In this document: positions 1-9,400 of the stretch, piece after piece
Numbering within the stretch: position 1 is the first letter of the stretch
Layout: every line of letters starts with the position of its first letter
NCBI GenBank assembly: GCA_903835555.1
Contig: CAILNN010000179.1
Span: 1-33,816, forward strand
From: an uncultured Verrucomicrobiota bacterium
Lineage (GTDB): Bacteria > Verrucomicrobiota > Verrucomicrobiia > Limisphaerales > UBA9464
Direction: 5' to 3'
Length of the DNA: 33,816 nt
Notes under the pieces: model-generated
The model's input: only the letters and a program-made list of their open reading frames with translations
Databases searched by the model: none
What the model was told of the DNA's origin: nothing
Program-made: the position numbers and the translations under genes

Positions 1-2079
1 ATGGCGTTCACGGAGGTCGACGCGTCCGACGGTGGCCGCAGGAAGGCCAGTGCTGCCCAGGATGGCGGCGATAATGTCATCGGATGTGATGCCCATGGTT
101 TCCCCGATATTCATGTACAAGCGTGACTGATCGGCGGCAGGCGCGCGGCTGACCTTGGGAGCGGCGGACGGAGAGGGACGGCGAGGTGCCGTGGATTCCT
201 TGGCACCGGAGGACGTTGCGGCTGGAATTGCGGTTGGAGAGGCTTCCTTGGGGATCGAGTCGACTTTCGACAAGACCGGGGGAATTGGCGGGACTGGAGC
301 TGGCGTTTCTGCGGATGTCGTCGGCGGAGTTCTTGCGATGGTGCGTGGTTTAGCCGGTTCCTCCCCCTCGGGCGGGTGGACAGGCGAACGGGGGGCTATT
401 GGCGTTTGCGCAACTGATATCCGGGCGGGCGAAGCGGATGACGGCAAGCGGGGCGGGACTTCTTCAGTGGCCCGGGCCTTTTGAACGTCAGCGCGGCGGG
501 CGGTTGGTCGCTCAGCGCGTACCGGTTCGGTTTGATCGGGATTTTCGGTTGATACAACACCCGACTTGCCGGGGAGATTTTCGGCAGGACGTTCGATTGG
601 TTTTCGGGAGACCGGAGTGCGGCTTGATGGGGCCGGATCGGCTGCAGGGCGATCGATGGTAGGCCGCTCCGCCGGGGTACGCTCCGCGGGCAATGGAGGA
701 CGAGGAGCTTGTGGTTCAACCCGATCACGAGCTGGAGCTTCACGTCCTGGCGCTGGTTTGGCAGGCGCTTCGCGGCGTCCTGCACTTTCGGAGCCGCCTT
801 GAAGTTCGTGCAACAAAGCCGAGGCGATGTCGGTGGAGCTGTAACCTTCTTCCATCAAGCGACCGAGCAATTGTTCCTGCTGCTTGTACTCGCCCTTTTC
901 CAAAATGGATCGCAGGCGAATAAGAGTGGCGTTGGCGCGTGCTTCCTCGACCTCGGTGGCGGTGGGAATCTTACCACGCTGAATCCGCATGCGGGTGAAG
1001 CGCTCGATCTGCTGAAGCAGAAAGACTTCCCGACCAGAGACGAAGGTGATGGCCTGACCACTCCGCCCGGCACGACCAGTGCGCCCGATGCGGTGAACAT
1101 AATCTTCGCCGTCGTAGGGGAGATCGTAGTTGAAAACAACTTCGACGTCATCGACGTCGATGCCGCGGGCAGCGACATCGGTGGCTACGAGAAATTCAAG
1201 ATTGGACCGGCGAAAGCGGGTCATGACCCGATCGCGCATCGCTTGGCTCATACCGCCGTGGAGGCGGTCGGCGGAATAGCCTTGGGCATTGAGATGTTCG
1301 GTCAGGTCATCGACCATCTGCTTGGTATTGCAGAAAATGATACCCAGCTTGAGATCGTGGATATCGATTAAGCGGGTCAGGAGCTCAACTTTAAAGCGCC
1401 GGTCGACTTCGTAATAGTGCTGTTCGACAGTGGGGACGGTCATCGCCGTCTGCTGAATACGAACGCTCTTGGGGTCTTTGGCGAAGCGTTGAATCAGGTC
1501 CTGAATGGGACGTGGCAGGGTGGCGGAGAAGAAAACGGTCTGCCGAGTTTCGGGCAAGGCTTCCAGGACAAATTCGATGTCTTCGCGGAAGCCCATGTCG
1601 AGCATGACGTCGGCTTCATCGAGGATGATCATTTTGACTTGGTCGAGGCGTAGAGTTCCACGCCGCATGTGGTCCATGACCCGCCCGGGAGTACCGATGA
1701 CGATTTGGGCTCCCTGCTTCAGGCCCATCAACTGTCGGTCGTAGGACTGTCCGCCGTAAATCGGGAGCGCATTCACCCCGCGCTTGAACAATGCCAGCTT
1801 ATGGACTTCCTCCGAGACCTGGATGGCCAGTTCGCGGGTGGGGCAGAGGATCAAAATTTGGACAGCCCGTACCTGAGGTTGGACTTTTTCGATGGCAGGA
1901 ACGGAAAAGGCGGCGGTCTTCCCCGAACCGGTCTGGGATTGGCCCACCAAATCATGGCCTTGAAGCAGAAGGGGAATGGCTTCGGCTTGAATCGGCGAGG
2001 CCTGCTCGTACCCGAGTTTATCGATGGCTTTCAGGACCTCGGCGGAGAGTCCTAATTCAGAAAACAGTTTGGTGGTCAC
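1..2079 (-). CDS. DEAD-box RNA helicase with DbpA-type RNA-binding domain (partial, runs off left edge)
   Basis: ATP-dependent RNA helicase of the DeaD/CsdA type, expected to remodel rRNA or mRNA structure in the cytoplasm. 693 codons are in the window and the C-terminus is missing. The core shows the Q-motif region, Walker A (GQSQTGSGKT, about residues 45-54), motif II DEAD (MIILDEADVMLDMGF), motif III SAT (FFSATLP) and motif VI HRIGRTGRAG. The core is followed by an unusually long Pro/Ala/Arg-rich, probably disordered linker (about residues 430-645). At the window edge a DbpA-like RNA-binding domain begins (RLYMNIGETMG onward). The start is GTG at 2079; an in-frame TAA lies upstream and no other usual start codon falls between. 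No Shine-Dalgarno is visible, but a small inverted repeat TGTCC-agcc-GGACA sits just before the start. It is the last visible gene of the kdsC-lpt-hprK series, 77 nt after hprK. The family is certain; the exact paralogue name is not. Confidence 0.93.
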   Translation of the reverse strand, partial: MTTKLFSELGLSAEVLKAIDKLGYEQASPIQAEAIPLLLQGHDLVGQSQTGSGKTAAFSVPAIEKVQPQVRAVQILILCPTRELAIQVSEEVHKLALFKRGVNALPIYGGQSYDRQLMGLKQGAQIVIGTPGRVMDHMRRGTLRLDQVKMIILDEADVMLDMGFREDIEFVLEALPETRQTVFFSATLPRPIQDLIQRFAKDPKSVRIQQTAMTVPTVEQHYYEVDRRFKVELLTRLIDIHDLKLGIIFCNTKQMVDDLTEHLNAQGYSADRLHGGMSQAMRDRVMTRFRRSNLEFLVATDVAARGIDVDDVEVVFNYDLPYDGEDYVHRIGRTGRAGRSGQAITFVSGREVFLLQQIERFTRMRIQRGKIPTATEVEEARANATLIRLRSILEKGEYKQQEQLLGRLMEEGYSSTDIASALLHELQGGSESAGRREAPAKPAPGREAPARDRVEPQAPRPPLPAERTPAERPTIDRPAADPAPSSRTPVSRKPIERPAENLPGKSGVVSTENPDQTEPVRAERPTARRADVQKARATEEVPPRLPSSASPARISVAQTPIAPRSPVHPPEGEEPAKPRTIARTPPTTSAETPAPVPPIPPVLSKVDSIPKEASPTAIPAATSSGAKESTAPRRPSPSAAPKVSRAPAADQSRLYMNIGETMGITSDDIIAAILGSTGLPAATVGRVDLRERH

Positions 2080-2156
2080 GCAATTGTCCGGCTGGACAGA
2101 GGGGATACTAACTGAAGAGGGAGAAAACCGAGAGGCAATTCTTTACCGAGCCCCCT

Positions 2157-3110
2157 TTACAGGGCCCGCTTCATTTCAGCGGCAAGCCGGGCGGTGAACT
2201 CGCGGGCGGCGTTGTATCCGGACAAATTGAGCTTGGTCTGCAATGCGGCCACTTCGACGAGATTTCCCAGGTCACGTCCTGGTCGAACGGGGATGGAAAG
2301 ATGCGGTATCGATTGCCCCAGTAAAGGCACCACCTCTTGTTCGATTCCGAGTCGATCGATGTCTTCCCCAGGATTCCAGTTTTTCAAGGTGACAACCAAA
2401 TCGATCCGTTTCTGTCGGCGGATGGCCCCGACTCCAAACATGGCAGCCACATCGATGATACCAATGCCGCGCACCTCCATCAGGTTGCGGCCCAACTCTT
2501 TCGCGGTTCCAATGACGTCCTCACCATCTTCCAAACGAATGAGTATGACGTCATCGGCCACGAGGCTATGGCCTCGTTCGAGCAATCCGAGGACGGCCTC
2601 GCTCTTGCCGATGCCGCTTTCGCCTTGAATCACCACACCGACTCCCTGGATATCGACCATGGACCCGTGCAATTGCCCCCGGGGTGCGAACAGATTTTCC
2701 AGGGCAATGGTGGCGCGACTAATGAGGGTCATGGTAATCAGCGATGATGTAAACAGGGGCACATCGTGATCTTCCGCTGCCTTCAGCCAAAGTCTTGCCG
2801 GCTTGAGATTGCGACAAATGACCAGGCAAGGAATGCGATATCCGAACAGTTTTAACACGCGTTCCGTGCGCAACTCAGGGGTAATGGAATGGAGATAGGC
2901 GGTCTCAACATTTCCAATGACCTGCACTCGTTTGGGGGCAAAATACTTTTCAAAACCGGCTAGAGCCAGACCGGGACGATTGACGGTAGGTTCCCGGATG
3001 GGACGATTTAGACCTTCGGCACCCGCGACGAGGTGCAGGTTTAGTTCGGTGGCGTGGCCCTTGTAGAACTGGTCGACCGTGACAGGTCCCTGATTCGGTC
3101 GGGTTTTCAT
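2157..3110 (-). CDS. hprK: HPr(Ser) kinase/phosphorylase
   Basis: Bifunctional enzyme that phosphorylates and dephosphorylates a serine of the phosphocarrier HPr, controlling carbon regulation or, in Gram-negatives, PTS-linked regulation. The 317-residue length is normal for the family. The N-terminal half is the HprK_N domain. The C-terminal kinase domain has the conserved His-Gly (about residue 148), Walker A GESGIGKS (about 163-170), the following SLVADDV segment and the family signature EVRGIGIIDV followed by AAMFG (about 212-226). ATG at 3110 is chosen; a GTG two codons upstream (3116) is also open. No clear ribosome-binding site is visible. It lies 27 nt downstream of lptB and is probably co-transcribed with it. 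hprK linked to LPS-export genes is known from several Gram-negative lineages. No ptsH (HPr) gene is in this window. Confidence 0.95.
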   Translation of the reverse strand: MKTRPNQGPVTVDQFYKGHATELNLHLVAGAEGLNRPIREPTVNRPGLALAGFEKYFAPKRVQVIGNVETAYLHSITPELRTERVLKLFGYRIPCLVICRNLKPARLWLKAAEDHDVPLFTSSLITMTLISRATIALENLFAPRGQLHGSMVDIQGVGVVIQGESGIGKSEAVLGLLERGHSLVADDVILIRLEDGEDVIGTAKELGRNLMEVRGIGIIDVAAMFGVGAIRRQKRIDLVVTLKNWNPGEDIDRLGIEQEVVPLLGQSIPHLSIPVRPGRDLGNLVEVAALQTKLNLSGYNAAREFTARLAAEMKRAL

Positions 3111-3137
3111 GTACACAAGAAGCCGGCGAGTGAACTC

Positions 3138-3872
3138 TTACAGGTTGAAATCAGGCCCCAGATAAATCTCACGGGCCTTGGGGTCGTGAATCATCTGTTC
3201 AGCCGACCCTTGATAAACGACTTGCCCCTTGTTAATGAGGTAAGCGCGGTCAACGAGCTTTAATGTTTCCCGTGCGTTGTGATCGGTAAACAGTATCCCG
3301 AGGCCGCGCTCTCGCAATCTTCGCAGGATCTTTTGAACTTCATAGACGGCGATGGGGTCGATGCCGGCAAACGGTTCGTCCAACAACAGGAGCTTGGGAC
3401 TGGTCACCAAGGCACGGGTAATTTCGAGGCGACGTTTTTCTCCGCCGCTAAGCTGGTAGGCATAACTCTTGGAGAGGCGGGCCAGGTCGAGTTCATCGAG
3501 CAGCAGACTCAATCGAATGGCACGGTCAGCGCGACCCAGGTCCAAGGTTTCGAGGATGGCGAGGATGTTTTGTTCGACCGTCAGTTTGCGAAAGACACTG
3601 GACTCTTGGGTTAGGTAACCGATGCCCAAACGAGCTCGTCGATGCATGGCCATCGTGGTAATGTCTCGGTCGCCCAAGGAAACCAAACCGGAATCTGGGC
3701 GAACGAGACCGACCACCATGTTGAAAGTGGTGGTTTTCCCGGCACCGTTGGGCCCTAGAAGTCCGACGATTTCACCAGGTCCCACGTCAATCGACACGCC
3801 ATCGACTACGCGTCGATGCTGATACGATTTGGCGACCGACCGAACAGTGAGGAGTGGAGCGGCGGTAGACAT
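3138..3872 (-). CDS. lptB: LPS export ABC transporter ATP-binding protein LptB
   Basis: Cytoplasmic ATPase of the LptB2FG transporter that extracts LPS from the inner membrane and drives it to the outer membrane. At 244 residues it has the family length. Visible motifs are Walker A GPNGAGKT (40-47), Q-loop (YLTQE, Q89), ABC signature LSGGEKRR (141-148), Walker B LLLLDEPFAGIDP (161-173) and the H-loop TDHNARET with His198. The sequence between Q-loop and signature (SSVFRKLTVEQN) is typical of LptB rather than branched-chain amino acid transporters. It starts at ATG 3872, 49 nt after the lptA stop, and hprK follows closely. lptF/lptG are not in the window, as expected since they are often encoded elsewhere. 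Confidence 0.96.
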   Translation of the reverse strand: MSTAAPLLTVRSVAKSYQHRRVVDGVSIDVGPGEIVGLLGPNGAGKTTTFNMVVGLVRPDSGLVSLGDRDITTMAMHRRARLGIGYLTQESSVFRKLTVEQNILAILETLDLGRADRAIRLSLLLDELDLARLSKSYAYQLSGGEKRRLEITRALVTSPKLLLLDEPFAGIDPIAVYEVQKILRRLRERGLGILFTDHNARETLKLVDRAYLINKGQVVYQGSAEQMIHDPKAREIYLGPDFNL

Positions 3873-3900
3873 GAACGGGAATGAACCAAGGCGGGAATCG

Positions 3901-3924
3901 GGGCGGCAACCAGGGCGGCAATCA
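3901..3924. repeat. 12-bp tandem duplication across the lptA stop codon
   Basis: Two copies of GGGCGGCAAYCA stand in tandem at 3901-3912 and 3913-3924, differing at one base, with a partial third copy (GGGCG) after them. The second copy contains the complement of the lptA stop codon (TCA, 3922-3924). The duplication lies in the lptA-lptB spacer and may simply be a slippage product. Confidence 0.6.
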
Positions 3925-4548
3925 GGGCGAATTGGTTCCCAAGTCCTTCTTAGGATTCAAATTGAACTGGCCCACCTTGAAGCGGCTTCTCGACTTTCCG
4001 GTACCGGTAAACTTCCCTGTTGTCCGATTGTAGATCAATTCCTCGGCGGTGATTTCGGCACTGCTGGTCACAACCCGAGGCGAACCGGTCTCGGGAGAGC
4101 CGGTTAAAATCACGGAGTTATTTGTTCCCGTAAAGACGGCTCTAAACCCGTAGGCCCAATTGGTTTCAGTCACTTTGTTAGTCAGTGGGATGAGATCGGA
4201 CCCGGAGGCGGGCGAGTTGGTCGTGCCCGGCTTGGGCGGATTGGATTCGCTGACTTGCAGAAACTGGATCACGAGGTTGGTGGTGGCAATGATGGTCGAG
4301 AACTTGCCGGTGTCGTCGCGTTGGGCGAGAAGGTCCTCGCAGGTCAGATTCAAAGAACCGGGAATGGTGAGATGAACGTCGCCCGTATGCCGGATGAGGC
4401 CTTCGCGTTTCTCAAAGCTAAATCCCGTGGATCGTATTTCACCTTCGCCCAACGGAATGACCTCCGGTTCAGATGCCGCCAGCGTGGAAGCGACGATTGC
4501 GGCGAAAAAAAGAGTGATGACAGGGAGGAACAGACGTGGCAGGCGCAT
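3922..4548 (-). CDS. lptA: LptA/OstA-like periplasmic LPS transport protein
   Basis: Periplasmic bridge protein that carries LPS between LptC and LptD. The protein has 208 residues with an N-terminal signal peptide (MRLPRLFLPVITLFFAAIVA, then small residues ending near ASEPE). The OstA-like body alternates polar and hydrophobic residues as expected for a beta-jellyroll (IRSTGFSFEKREGLIRHTGD; later EITAEELIYNRTTGKFTGTG). The same frame stays open upstream to 4749, but the signal peptide and the lptC stop at 4563 make ATG 4548 the likely start. A Pro/Thr/Ser-rich insertion lies near the middle (SNPPKPGTTNSPASGSD). Identification rests on domain character plus position between lptC and lptB. Confidence 0.82.
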   Translation of the reverse strand: MRLPRLFLPVITLFFAAIVASTLAASEPEVIPLGEGEIRSTGFSFEKREGLIRHTGDVHLTIPGSLNLTCEDLLAQRDDTGKFSTIIATTNLVIQFLQVSESNPPKPGTTNSPASGSDLIPLTNKVTETNWAYGFRAVFTGTNNSVILTGSPETGSPRVVTSSAEITAEELIYNRTTGKFTGTGKSRSRFKVGQFNLNPKKDLGTNSP

Positions 4549-4562
4549 TTTCACAAGATATG

Positions 4563-5093
4563 TTAGGGATGGCTCAAGGCGGAGTCGGCGAGACGGAAAA
4601 CGGTGTGGGCCTGATTGGAAATGACCAACCGACCGGATATTTGTTCCCACACGAAACCTTCGCCATTGACGCGAAAAGCTCCGCTGCTCTGGACCACGTT
4701 CAGTGGGCCGCTGGAGGTCACTGTCTTGGTTGCCAGTGAATAGACACAATCGGGGGCATCTCCGACAAGGTTGGGTGTGCCATCTTCATTGAAGGTCTCG
4801 ATGTGTAACTGTCGAAAATGAAGTTGGTTGCCGCCGAGGGGTTCCACCGAGGCACCGCGAAGATTGGCTTCCAGATGCCCGTCCTTATTGTAGAACGGAT
4901 AGTTAACTCCGGCACCCTGCCCAATCGCAGGCGTCGAAGTGGCCTTGTCGAGATTCGATTTCACGAGGTTGGTCTTCGTAGCGCTGGACTTGGGACCAGT
5001 CGCTTTGGCATCGGTTGCAGATACTTCCAAATCCGCAGGTAGAATGCCCACACACACACCCAACCAGTAAAATTTCCGCACGGTACTAAACAA
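4563..5093 (-). CDS. lptC: LptC-like LPS export protein
   Basis: Probable LptC, the membrane-anchored periplasmic part of the LPS exporter that hands LPS to LptA. The protein has 176 residues: a short hydrophobic N-terminus (FYWLGVCVGILPA), a Lys/Thr/Ser-rich spacer, then the LptC-type body (YPFYNKDGHLEANLRG; LHIETFNEDG; DAPDCVYSLATKTVTSSG). The start is TTG at 5093, set by a strong AAGGAGG six nucleotides upstream. The N-terminal anchor is weak for a classical LptC transmembrane helix and could instead be a signal peptide. Gene order (kdsC, this gene, lptA, lptB) matches the classical kdsC-lptC-lptA-lptB cluster and supports the name. Confidence 0.8.
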   Translation of the reverse strand: MFSTVRKFYWLGVCVGILPADLEVSATDAKATGPKSSATKTNLVKSNLDKATSTPAIGQGAGVNYPFYNKDGHLEANLRGASVEPLGGNQLHFRQLHIETFNEDGTPNLVGDAPDCVYSLATKTVTSSGPLNVVQSSGAFRVNGEGFVWEQISGRLVISNQAHTVFRLADSALSHP

Positions 5094-5106
5094 GGGGCTC
5101 CTCCTT
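5094..5106 (-). promoter_or_regulatory. Strong Shine-Dalgarno fused to the kdsC stop, setting the lptC TTG start
   Basis: On the minus strand the kdsC stop TGA (5108-5106) shares its last A with AAGGAGG (5106-5100). A six-base spacer then leads to TTG at 5093. This is the clearest ribosome-binding site in the window. It argues for the rare TTG start of lptC and for translational coupling with kdsC. Confidence 0.75.
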
Positions 5107-5639
5107 CACACAGCAAATTTTTCCACCAGGGCGTCCCAATGTCCTTGGGCTTTCAAGAGCAGTTCCACGACCTCGCGGACGGCACCGCGGCCCCCGGGGA
5201 ACTGGCAGACATAGTGCGAACGGTCTTTGGCTTCAGGACGGGCATCGGCGGGCGTAGCCGAAAAGCCGGCGCGGCGAAGGGCTCCAAGGTCCAAAACATC
5301 GTCGCCAATAAAGCTGACGTGTTCCCAGGACAATCCAGTTTCGGCGAGCAAGGCTTCGATAACAGCCACTTTGGGGGTAGACGATTGAAGGACATAATCG
5401 ACTTTCAGATCGGCGGCACGGTCGCTGGTGGCCGTGGAAGGACGGGCGGAAACCCAGCCAACCTTGATCCCGTGGGTTTGAAGCAAGCGAAGGCCAAGGC
5501 CATCCCGGATGTCGAACGTCTTCCACTCGCCTCCCGGCCCCATCATTACCATGCCATCGGTCAAGACCCCATCGACGTCGCAGAGGAAAAGTCGTATGGC
5601 CCGGAGTCGGGTCAGGAGATCGGGAGACAAGGATGTCAC
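5106..5639 (-). CDS. kdsC: 3-deoxy-D-manno-octulosonate 8-phosphate phosphatase KdsC
   Basis: HAD-family phosphatase that removes phosphate from Kdo-8-phosphate, a cytoplasmic step in LPS inner-core synthesis. HAD motif I is DVDGVLTDG (about residues 21-29), followed by the KdsC-typical FDIRDGLGLRLLQ. Motif II is represented by VSARPS, and motifs III and IV by the Lys of STPK and IGDDVLDLGAL. The frame is open far upstream to 6329, but that part overlaps the opposite SRPBCC gene and does not look like protein. GTG at 5639 gives 177 residues, the usual size; a TTG slightly further upstream cannot be excluded. No good ribosome-binding site is visible. It is the first gene of the LPS operon. Confidence 0.9.
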   Translation of the reverse strand: MTSLSPDLLTRLRAIRLFLCDVDGVLTDGMVMMGPGGEWKTFDIRDGLGLRLLQTHGIKVGWVSARPSTATSDRAADLKVDYVLQSSTPKVAVIEALLAETGLSWEHVSFIGDDVLDLGALRRAGFSATPADARPEAKDRSHYVCQFPGGRGAVREVVELLLKAQGHWDALVEKFAV

Positions 5640-5867
5640 GGGAAGGATTGGAGCGTATCCAACGTCGGGAACCAAGCCAGAATGAGGGGGCACCGGCAAC
5701 AACTGCAAGCCGATCGGGTTCAGGACGAGAGACAGGACGTGGGCAAGAGACGACAAGCTGAAATCGACGGATGGATATTGGGTGTGCCGACCGGAAGAGA
5801 TGGGGTTATAGTGAGCTGAAAGGACCAACCGCCCCGGCTGGAAGCAGGAGGTTGATGACTGAATTGA

Positions 5868-6317
5868 ATGCCGATTTATACGACCGAACAGTGGTTGCCG
5901 CGTCCATTGGATGAAATTTTCCCATTCTTCGCAGATGCGCGCAATCTGGGTCTGCTGACGCCTCCCTGGCTTCGATTTACGGTCAAAACCAAAGGGGCGA
6001 TTAAAATGCGCGAGGGTGCTCTGATCGATTATCGGATTCGCTTTCGAGGTCTTCCGCTCTGGTGGCGGACGCGTATTTTGGAATGGAATCCACCGAATCG
6101 ATTTCGCGACGACCAGGTGTGGGGACCATTTCGGAGATGGGTGCATACCCATTCGTTTGAGCGGCGGGAAGGCGGGACGGTTTGCCGGGATGAGGTCGAC
6201 TACGCCGTATGGGGTGGAACGATTCCTGATCGCCTGTTTGTCAGGCCGGACGTGGAACGCATTTTCAGATTTCGGCAGGAGGCATTGTCCAAACGATTTC
6301 CGGTGTTGGTAGGATAA
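5868..6317 (+). CDS. SRPBCC-family (START/Bet v1-like) small protein
   Basis: 149 residues, cytoplasmic, no signal peptide. The N-terminus has the SRPBCC opening pattern (WLPRPLDEIFPFFADARNLG, then LLTPPWLRF). It continues through the RGLPLWWRTRI strand and WNPPNRFRDDQVWGPFRRW to a closing helix near RIFRFRQEAL. Such proteins bind hydrophobic ligands in a cavity; the ligand here is unknown. ATG at 5868 directly follows an in-frame TGA. The AGGAGG at 5846-5851 is 16 nt away, which is long. A nearer ATG at 5854 belongs to another frame and encodes only about 19 codons. It is divergent from kdsC and convergent with the FG-GAP gene. Confidence 0.82.
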   Translation: MPIYTTEQWLPRPLDEIFPFFADARNLGLLTPPWLRFTVKTKGAIKMREGALIDYRIRFRGLPLWWRTRILEWNPPNRFRDDQVWGPFRRWVHTHSFERREGGTVCRDEVDYAVWGGTIPDRLFVRPDVERIFRFRQEALSKRFPVLVG

Positions 6318-6390
6318 TGTGTGTTCCAAACTTGAGGTTAGCCATGGCCCCGATCATGCATTGGCAGCATAATTCCCGGCATTTTCCAAA

Positions 6391-6457
6391 GCGCCAGAGG
6401 GCTGGCGCAGTCCAAGACCTGGCGGACAACCGCCATGACGTTCGACACGAAACGTCA
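6391..6457. other. Three inverted repeats in a convergent gene junction
   Basis: The 137-nt gap between the SRPBCC gene and the oppositely oriented FG-GAP gene holds GCGCCA-N6-TGGCGC (6391-6408), GGCGG-ACAA-CCGCC (6421-6434) and TGACGTT-N8-AACGTCA (6436-6457). The last overlaps the FG-GAP stop codon. None is followed by a good T-tract, so they are at best weak or Rho-assisted end structures. Confidence 0.4.
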
Positions 6458-9400
6458 AGGATGCTGGATGACAATCTCCGGTCCGCCGTCGCTCTTGATT
6501 TCGGATTTCTGCCCTCCTGGCCAGCGGACCTGGACCGCCTCGGGCGTCGCCGGGTATCCGAGGACTTGGATGACGCCGTCTTGGGAGCCCATCCCGGAGC
6601 CTGCGTGAATTTCGCGGCTAGGCCCCCATTTCCCGGCGCATTTCAGTCGAATCGCTGCTCCGATTCCGTGCGGGTTTCTGGAATTCCCTTGTAGTCTAAC
6701 GCGAAGTCCTAGTTTGGCGGTTTCGTTGTGGAAAAGCCGGGTCTCGGCTCCATTTTGGGTCACGACTAAATCGACACGACCGTCGGCATCATAATCGCAA
6801 GCAGCGGCTCCGCGCTGGTCTCCATAAACCTGGATGCCAGAGAGAGAGCCGTCGACGGTTTGAAAATGTCCGGCTCCGTCCCCTCGCAGGAGCAACCCCC
6901 GTCCGGCATCCAATCTGGGCACTTCAGGCTGGTTGGGAGTGAAGTTCTGGCTTAGGAAAATATCCTCGAAGCCATCGCCATCAAAATCGGCCACCACGGG
7001 TGTCATTGCTGCGCTCCACTGCGCTTCCGTCGGGAGAACGACCGGGTCGAAGTGATCGCCGCGATTGAGGAAGACCATGGAGGCTAATGTGCGGGCTTCG
7101 ACTGTTTGGGCACGGTCGAGATACGGTCCCAGTATCTTTTCAACGGGAGCTTCGCTAAACGCACGATGAGTGGGAAACCGTTCGGTAATGTCTGGAATTG
7201 CCTGGACAATGGCACGGCGCAGTCGTCGCGCCTCATATTGCCCTCGCCAACCGTCGAATTCAGATTCGACCAAATCGAGCCCACCTCGATCGGAGAATTC
7301 CCCGAAGTAAAGTCGGGCAGGGTGTTCGGGACATGCTTGATAGGGGGAATTGAGACCCCAGTTCGCCGCCACCAAATCCATCCGACCGTCCCCATCAAAA
7401 TCTCCGGCGGCGATCCCGCTCCACCATCCGGTCCAAACATCCAATCCAAGGGCGTGAGTGTTCTCCTTTAGATGGCCTGATTCCATCCGGAACACGCGAA
7501 TTGCTCCCCACTCACAAGCGAGGATGAGCTCCGGTGTTCCGTCGCCATCCAGGTCTGTCCAAACGGCACCGCTGACCAGACCTACCTTCTCCAACACCCG
7601 GGAGTTTTCTGAGTCTGCGGTCAGTTCATTTCCGCGGGTCCAATACAACTGGGAAGAAGCCGGTTCGGGGTAACGTCCCGGCACCACGCGTCCCCCAACG
7701 AATACGGCAAATGAGCTATCGGCATGAAGTTCAGCCACGGCTATAGGACCGATACTTGAACCGTAAGGCGGCAGCAGCCCCTCGAGACCTGAGCAGTGGG
7801 GGGCAATGCGGAGCAGACTGGCCCCATTCGTTTGGCCGTCCTCATAATTGGAGGATGCAATCAGCAGGGAAAACTCCGGGGTTGGACCGGGAAGTTCCGC
7901 CATGGCGACGAGATCACGATCGAGGACGGTATCAAAGGGGGCATTGGTCAACCGCTCGAAACCGCCATGCTGATCATTCCGGAATGCTCCCAAGCGAGCC
8001 CCTTTTGCGGCACCCACGACCAGATCAGGCCACCCGTCCCCGTCGAGATCGAGCCAGCCTGCCGAAGGTCCCAGTTGACTCAATTTTCGCGGTAGCGACG
8101 GCTGCCGGGCAAAATCATCGAACGATTGTTCGCTAGCCACATGCCCCAGCTTGGCACTGACATCGGAGAACCAGGGGATCGGCTTGACGGAAGGGGCTCG
8201 TGGAAGTACGGGCGAAGAGCCATCCTCTTCAATTTCGTAAAGCCGATTTGCTTCGATTCCAGGGACCGTCAAACGTCGACCCGTTCGCCAAGTAATTTCC
8301 AAGGTCATGTCATGCTTGGTGGCTCCAGTGGCAAAGACCAGTTCCGGGTCGGACCCCGACATATAGCGTCCGCCGGAAACAACTTCTTGATGCTGGCGAG
8401 GCACGGCACCTCCCAGGAGGGCGACCTCGGCACCGATTGCCTGAGTATTGGGCAACAGTCCTTTTAGCCTGATGGCCACGCGCCCTTCAGTGGAATCATT
8501 TCGATAAACTGCAAACGGAGAGCCGAGATTATTCACCGCCAGGTCCAGGTCGCCATCTCCATCAAAGTCAGCGACGACCATGGCGTGATGAATCCCCGGG
8601 GCGTCGGTACCCCATTGCCTGGTCACTTCTTCAAATCGATACCCCCCCAAGTTGTGAAAAGCCGAGATGGGCATTTCCAAACGGGGATAATACTTGGAAT
8701 TGGCGAGTTTTTGTCGAATGAAGGCCTCTCGCCGGGCGACCGGATCAGCCGGGCGCTCCCGTTGGTTGGGGGCGGACTTCATGGTCTCATTGGCATCCAA
8801 ATCCTGAACGTCGCGGTAATGGCCAGCCGTGATGAGCACATCGGGACGCCCATCGAGGTCGACATCGATAAATAATGGACACCAAGCCCAATCAGAGGCG
8901 GAAAGCCCGGCAAAGTTGGCAATTTCGGCATAGGTTCCGTCGCCCCGCGCGACCTGAAGGGTATTTCGCATGAATTGCGGGCGATTATTGAAGGCCCCGA
9001 GCGGGAGCGGGACCGGTTCCTGGGCGAACATCTGACGGTGCCGCATGGCGGGATCGCGAGCCAGCATGTCGACCACCAAAAAATCGTAGTGGCCACTTTG
9101 ATTTAGATCGGCGAAATCAACGCCCATGGAGCTGGCACTTGTATTTCGAAGCGATTTATAATCCAACGCCCTGAAATGACCTTTGCCGTCGTTAATCCAG
9201 ATTCGATCAGGTGTCCAATAGTCATTGCAAACATACAAATCGGGATATCCATCGCCATTCATATCCCGAAACGTCGCCGTGAGGCCCCAGTCCAATGGGG
9301 GCGAGTTGAACGGGTGTCCAGAATCGCTGGTAAACGTCCCGTTGGTCCACGAAACAGGAGAAAAATGGCCGCGCCCGTCGTTGAGGTAGAGGAAGCTAGG

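Noticed and set aside
709..1371. 220-aa plus-strand open frame
   Set aside because: Lies opposite the DEAD-box helicase, whose motifs are unmistakable; no recognisable domain or ribosome-binding site.
5640..6329. N-terminal extension of KdsC to 407 residues
   Set aside because: The extra 230 residues are Arg/Pro/Ser-rich shadow sequence overlapping the divergent SRPBCC gene, and KdsC is normally about 175 residues.
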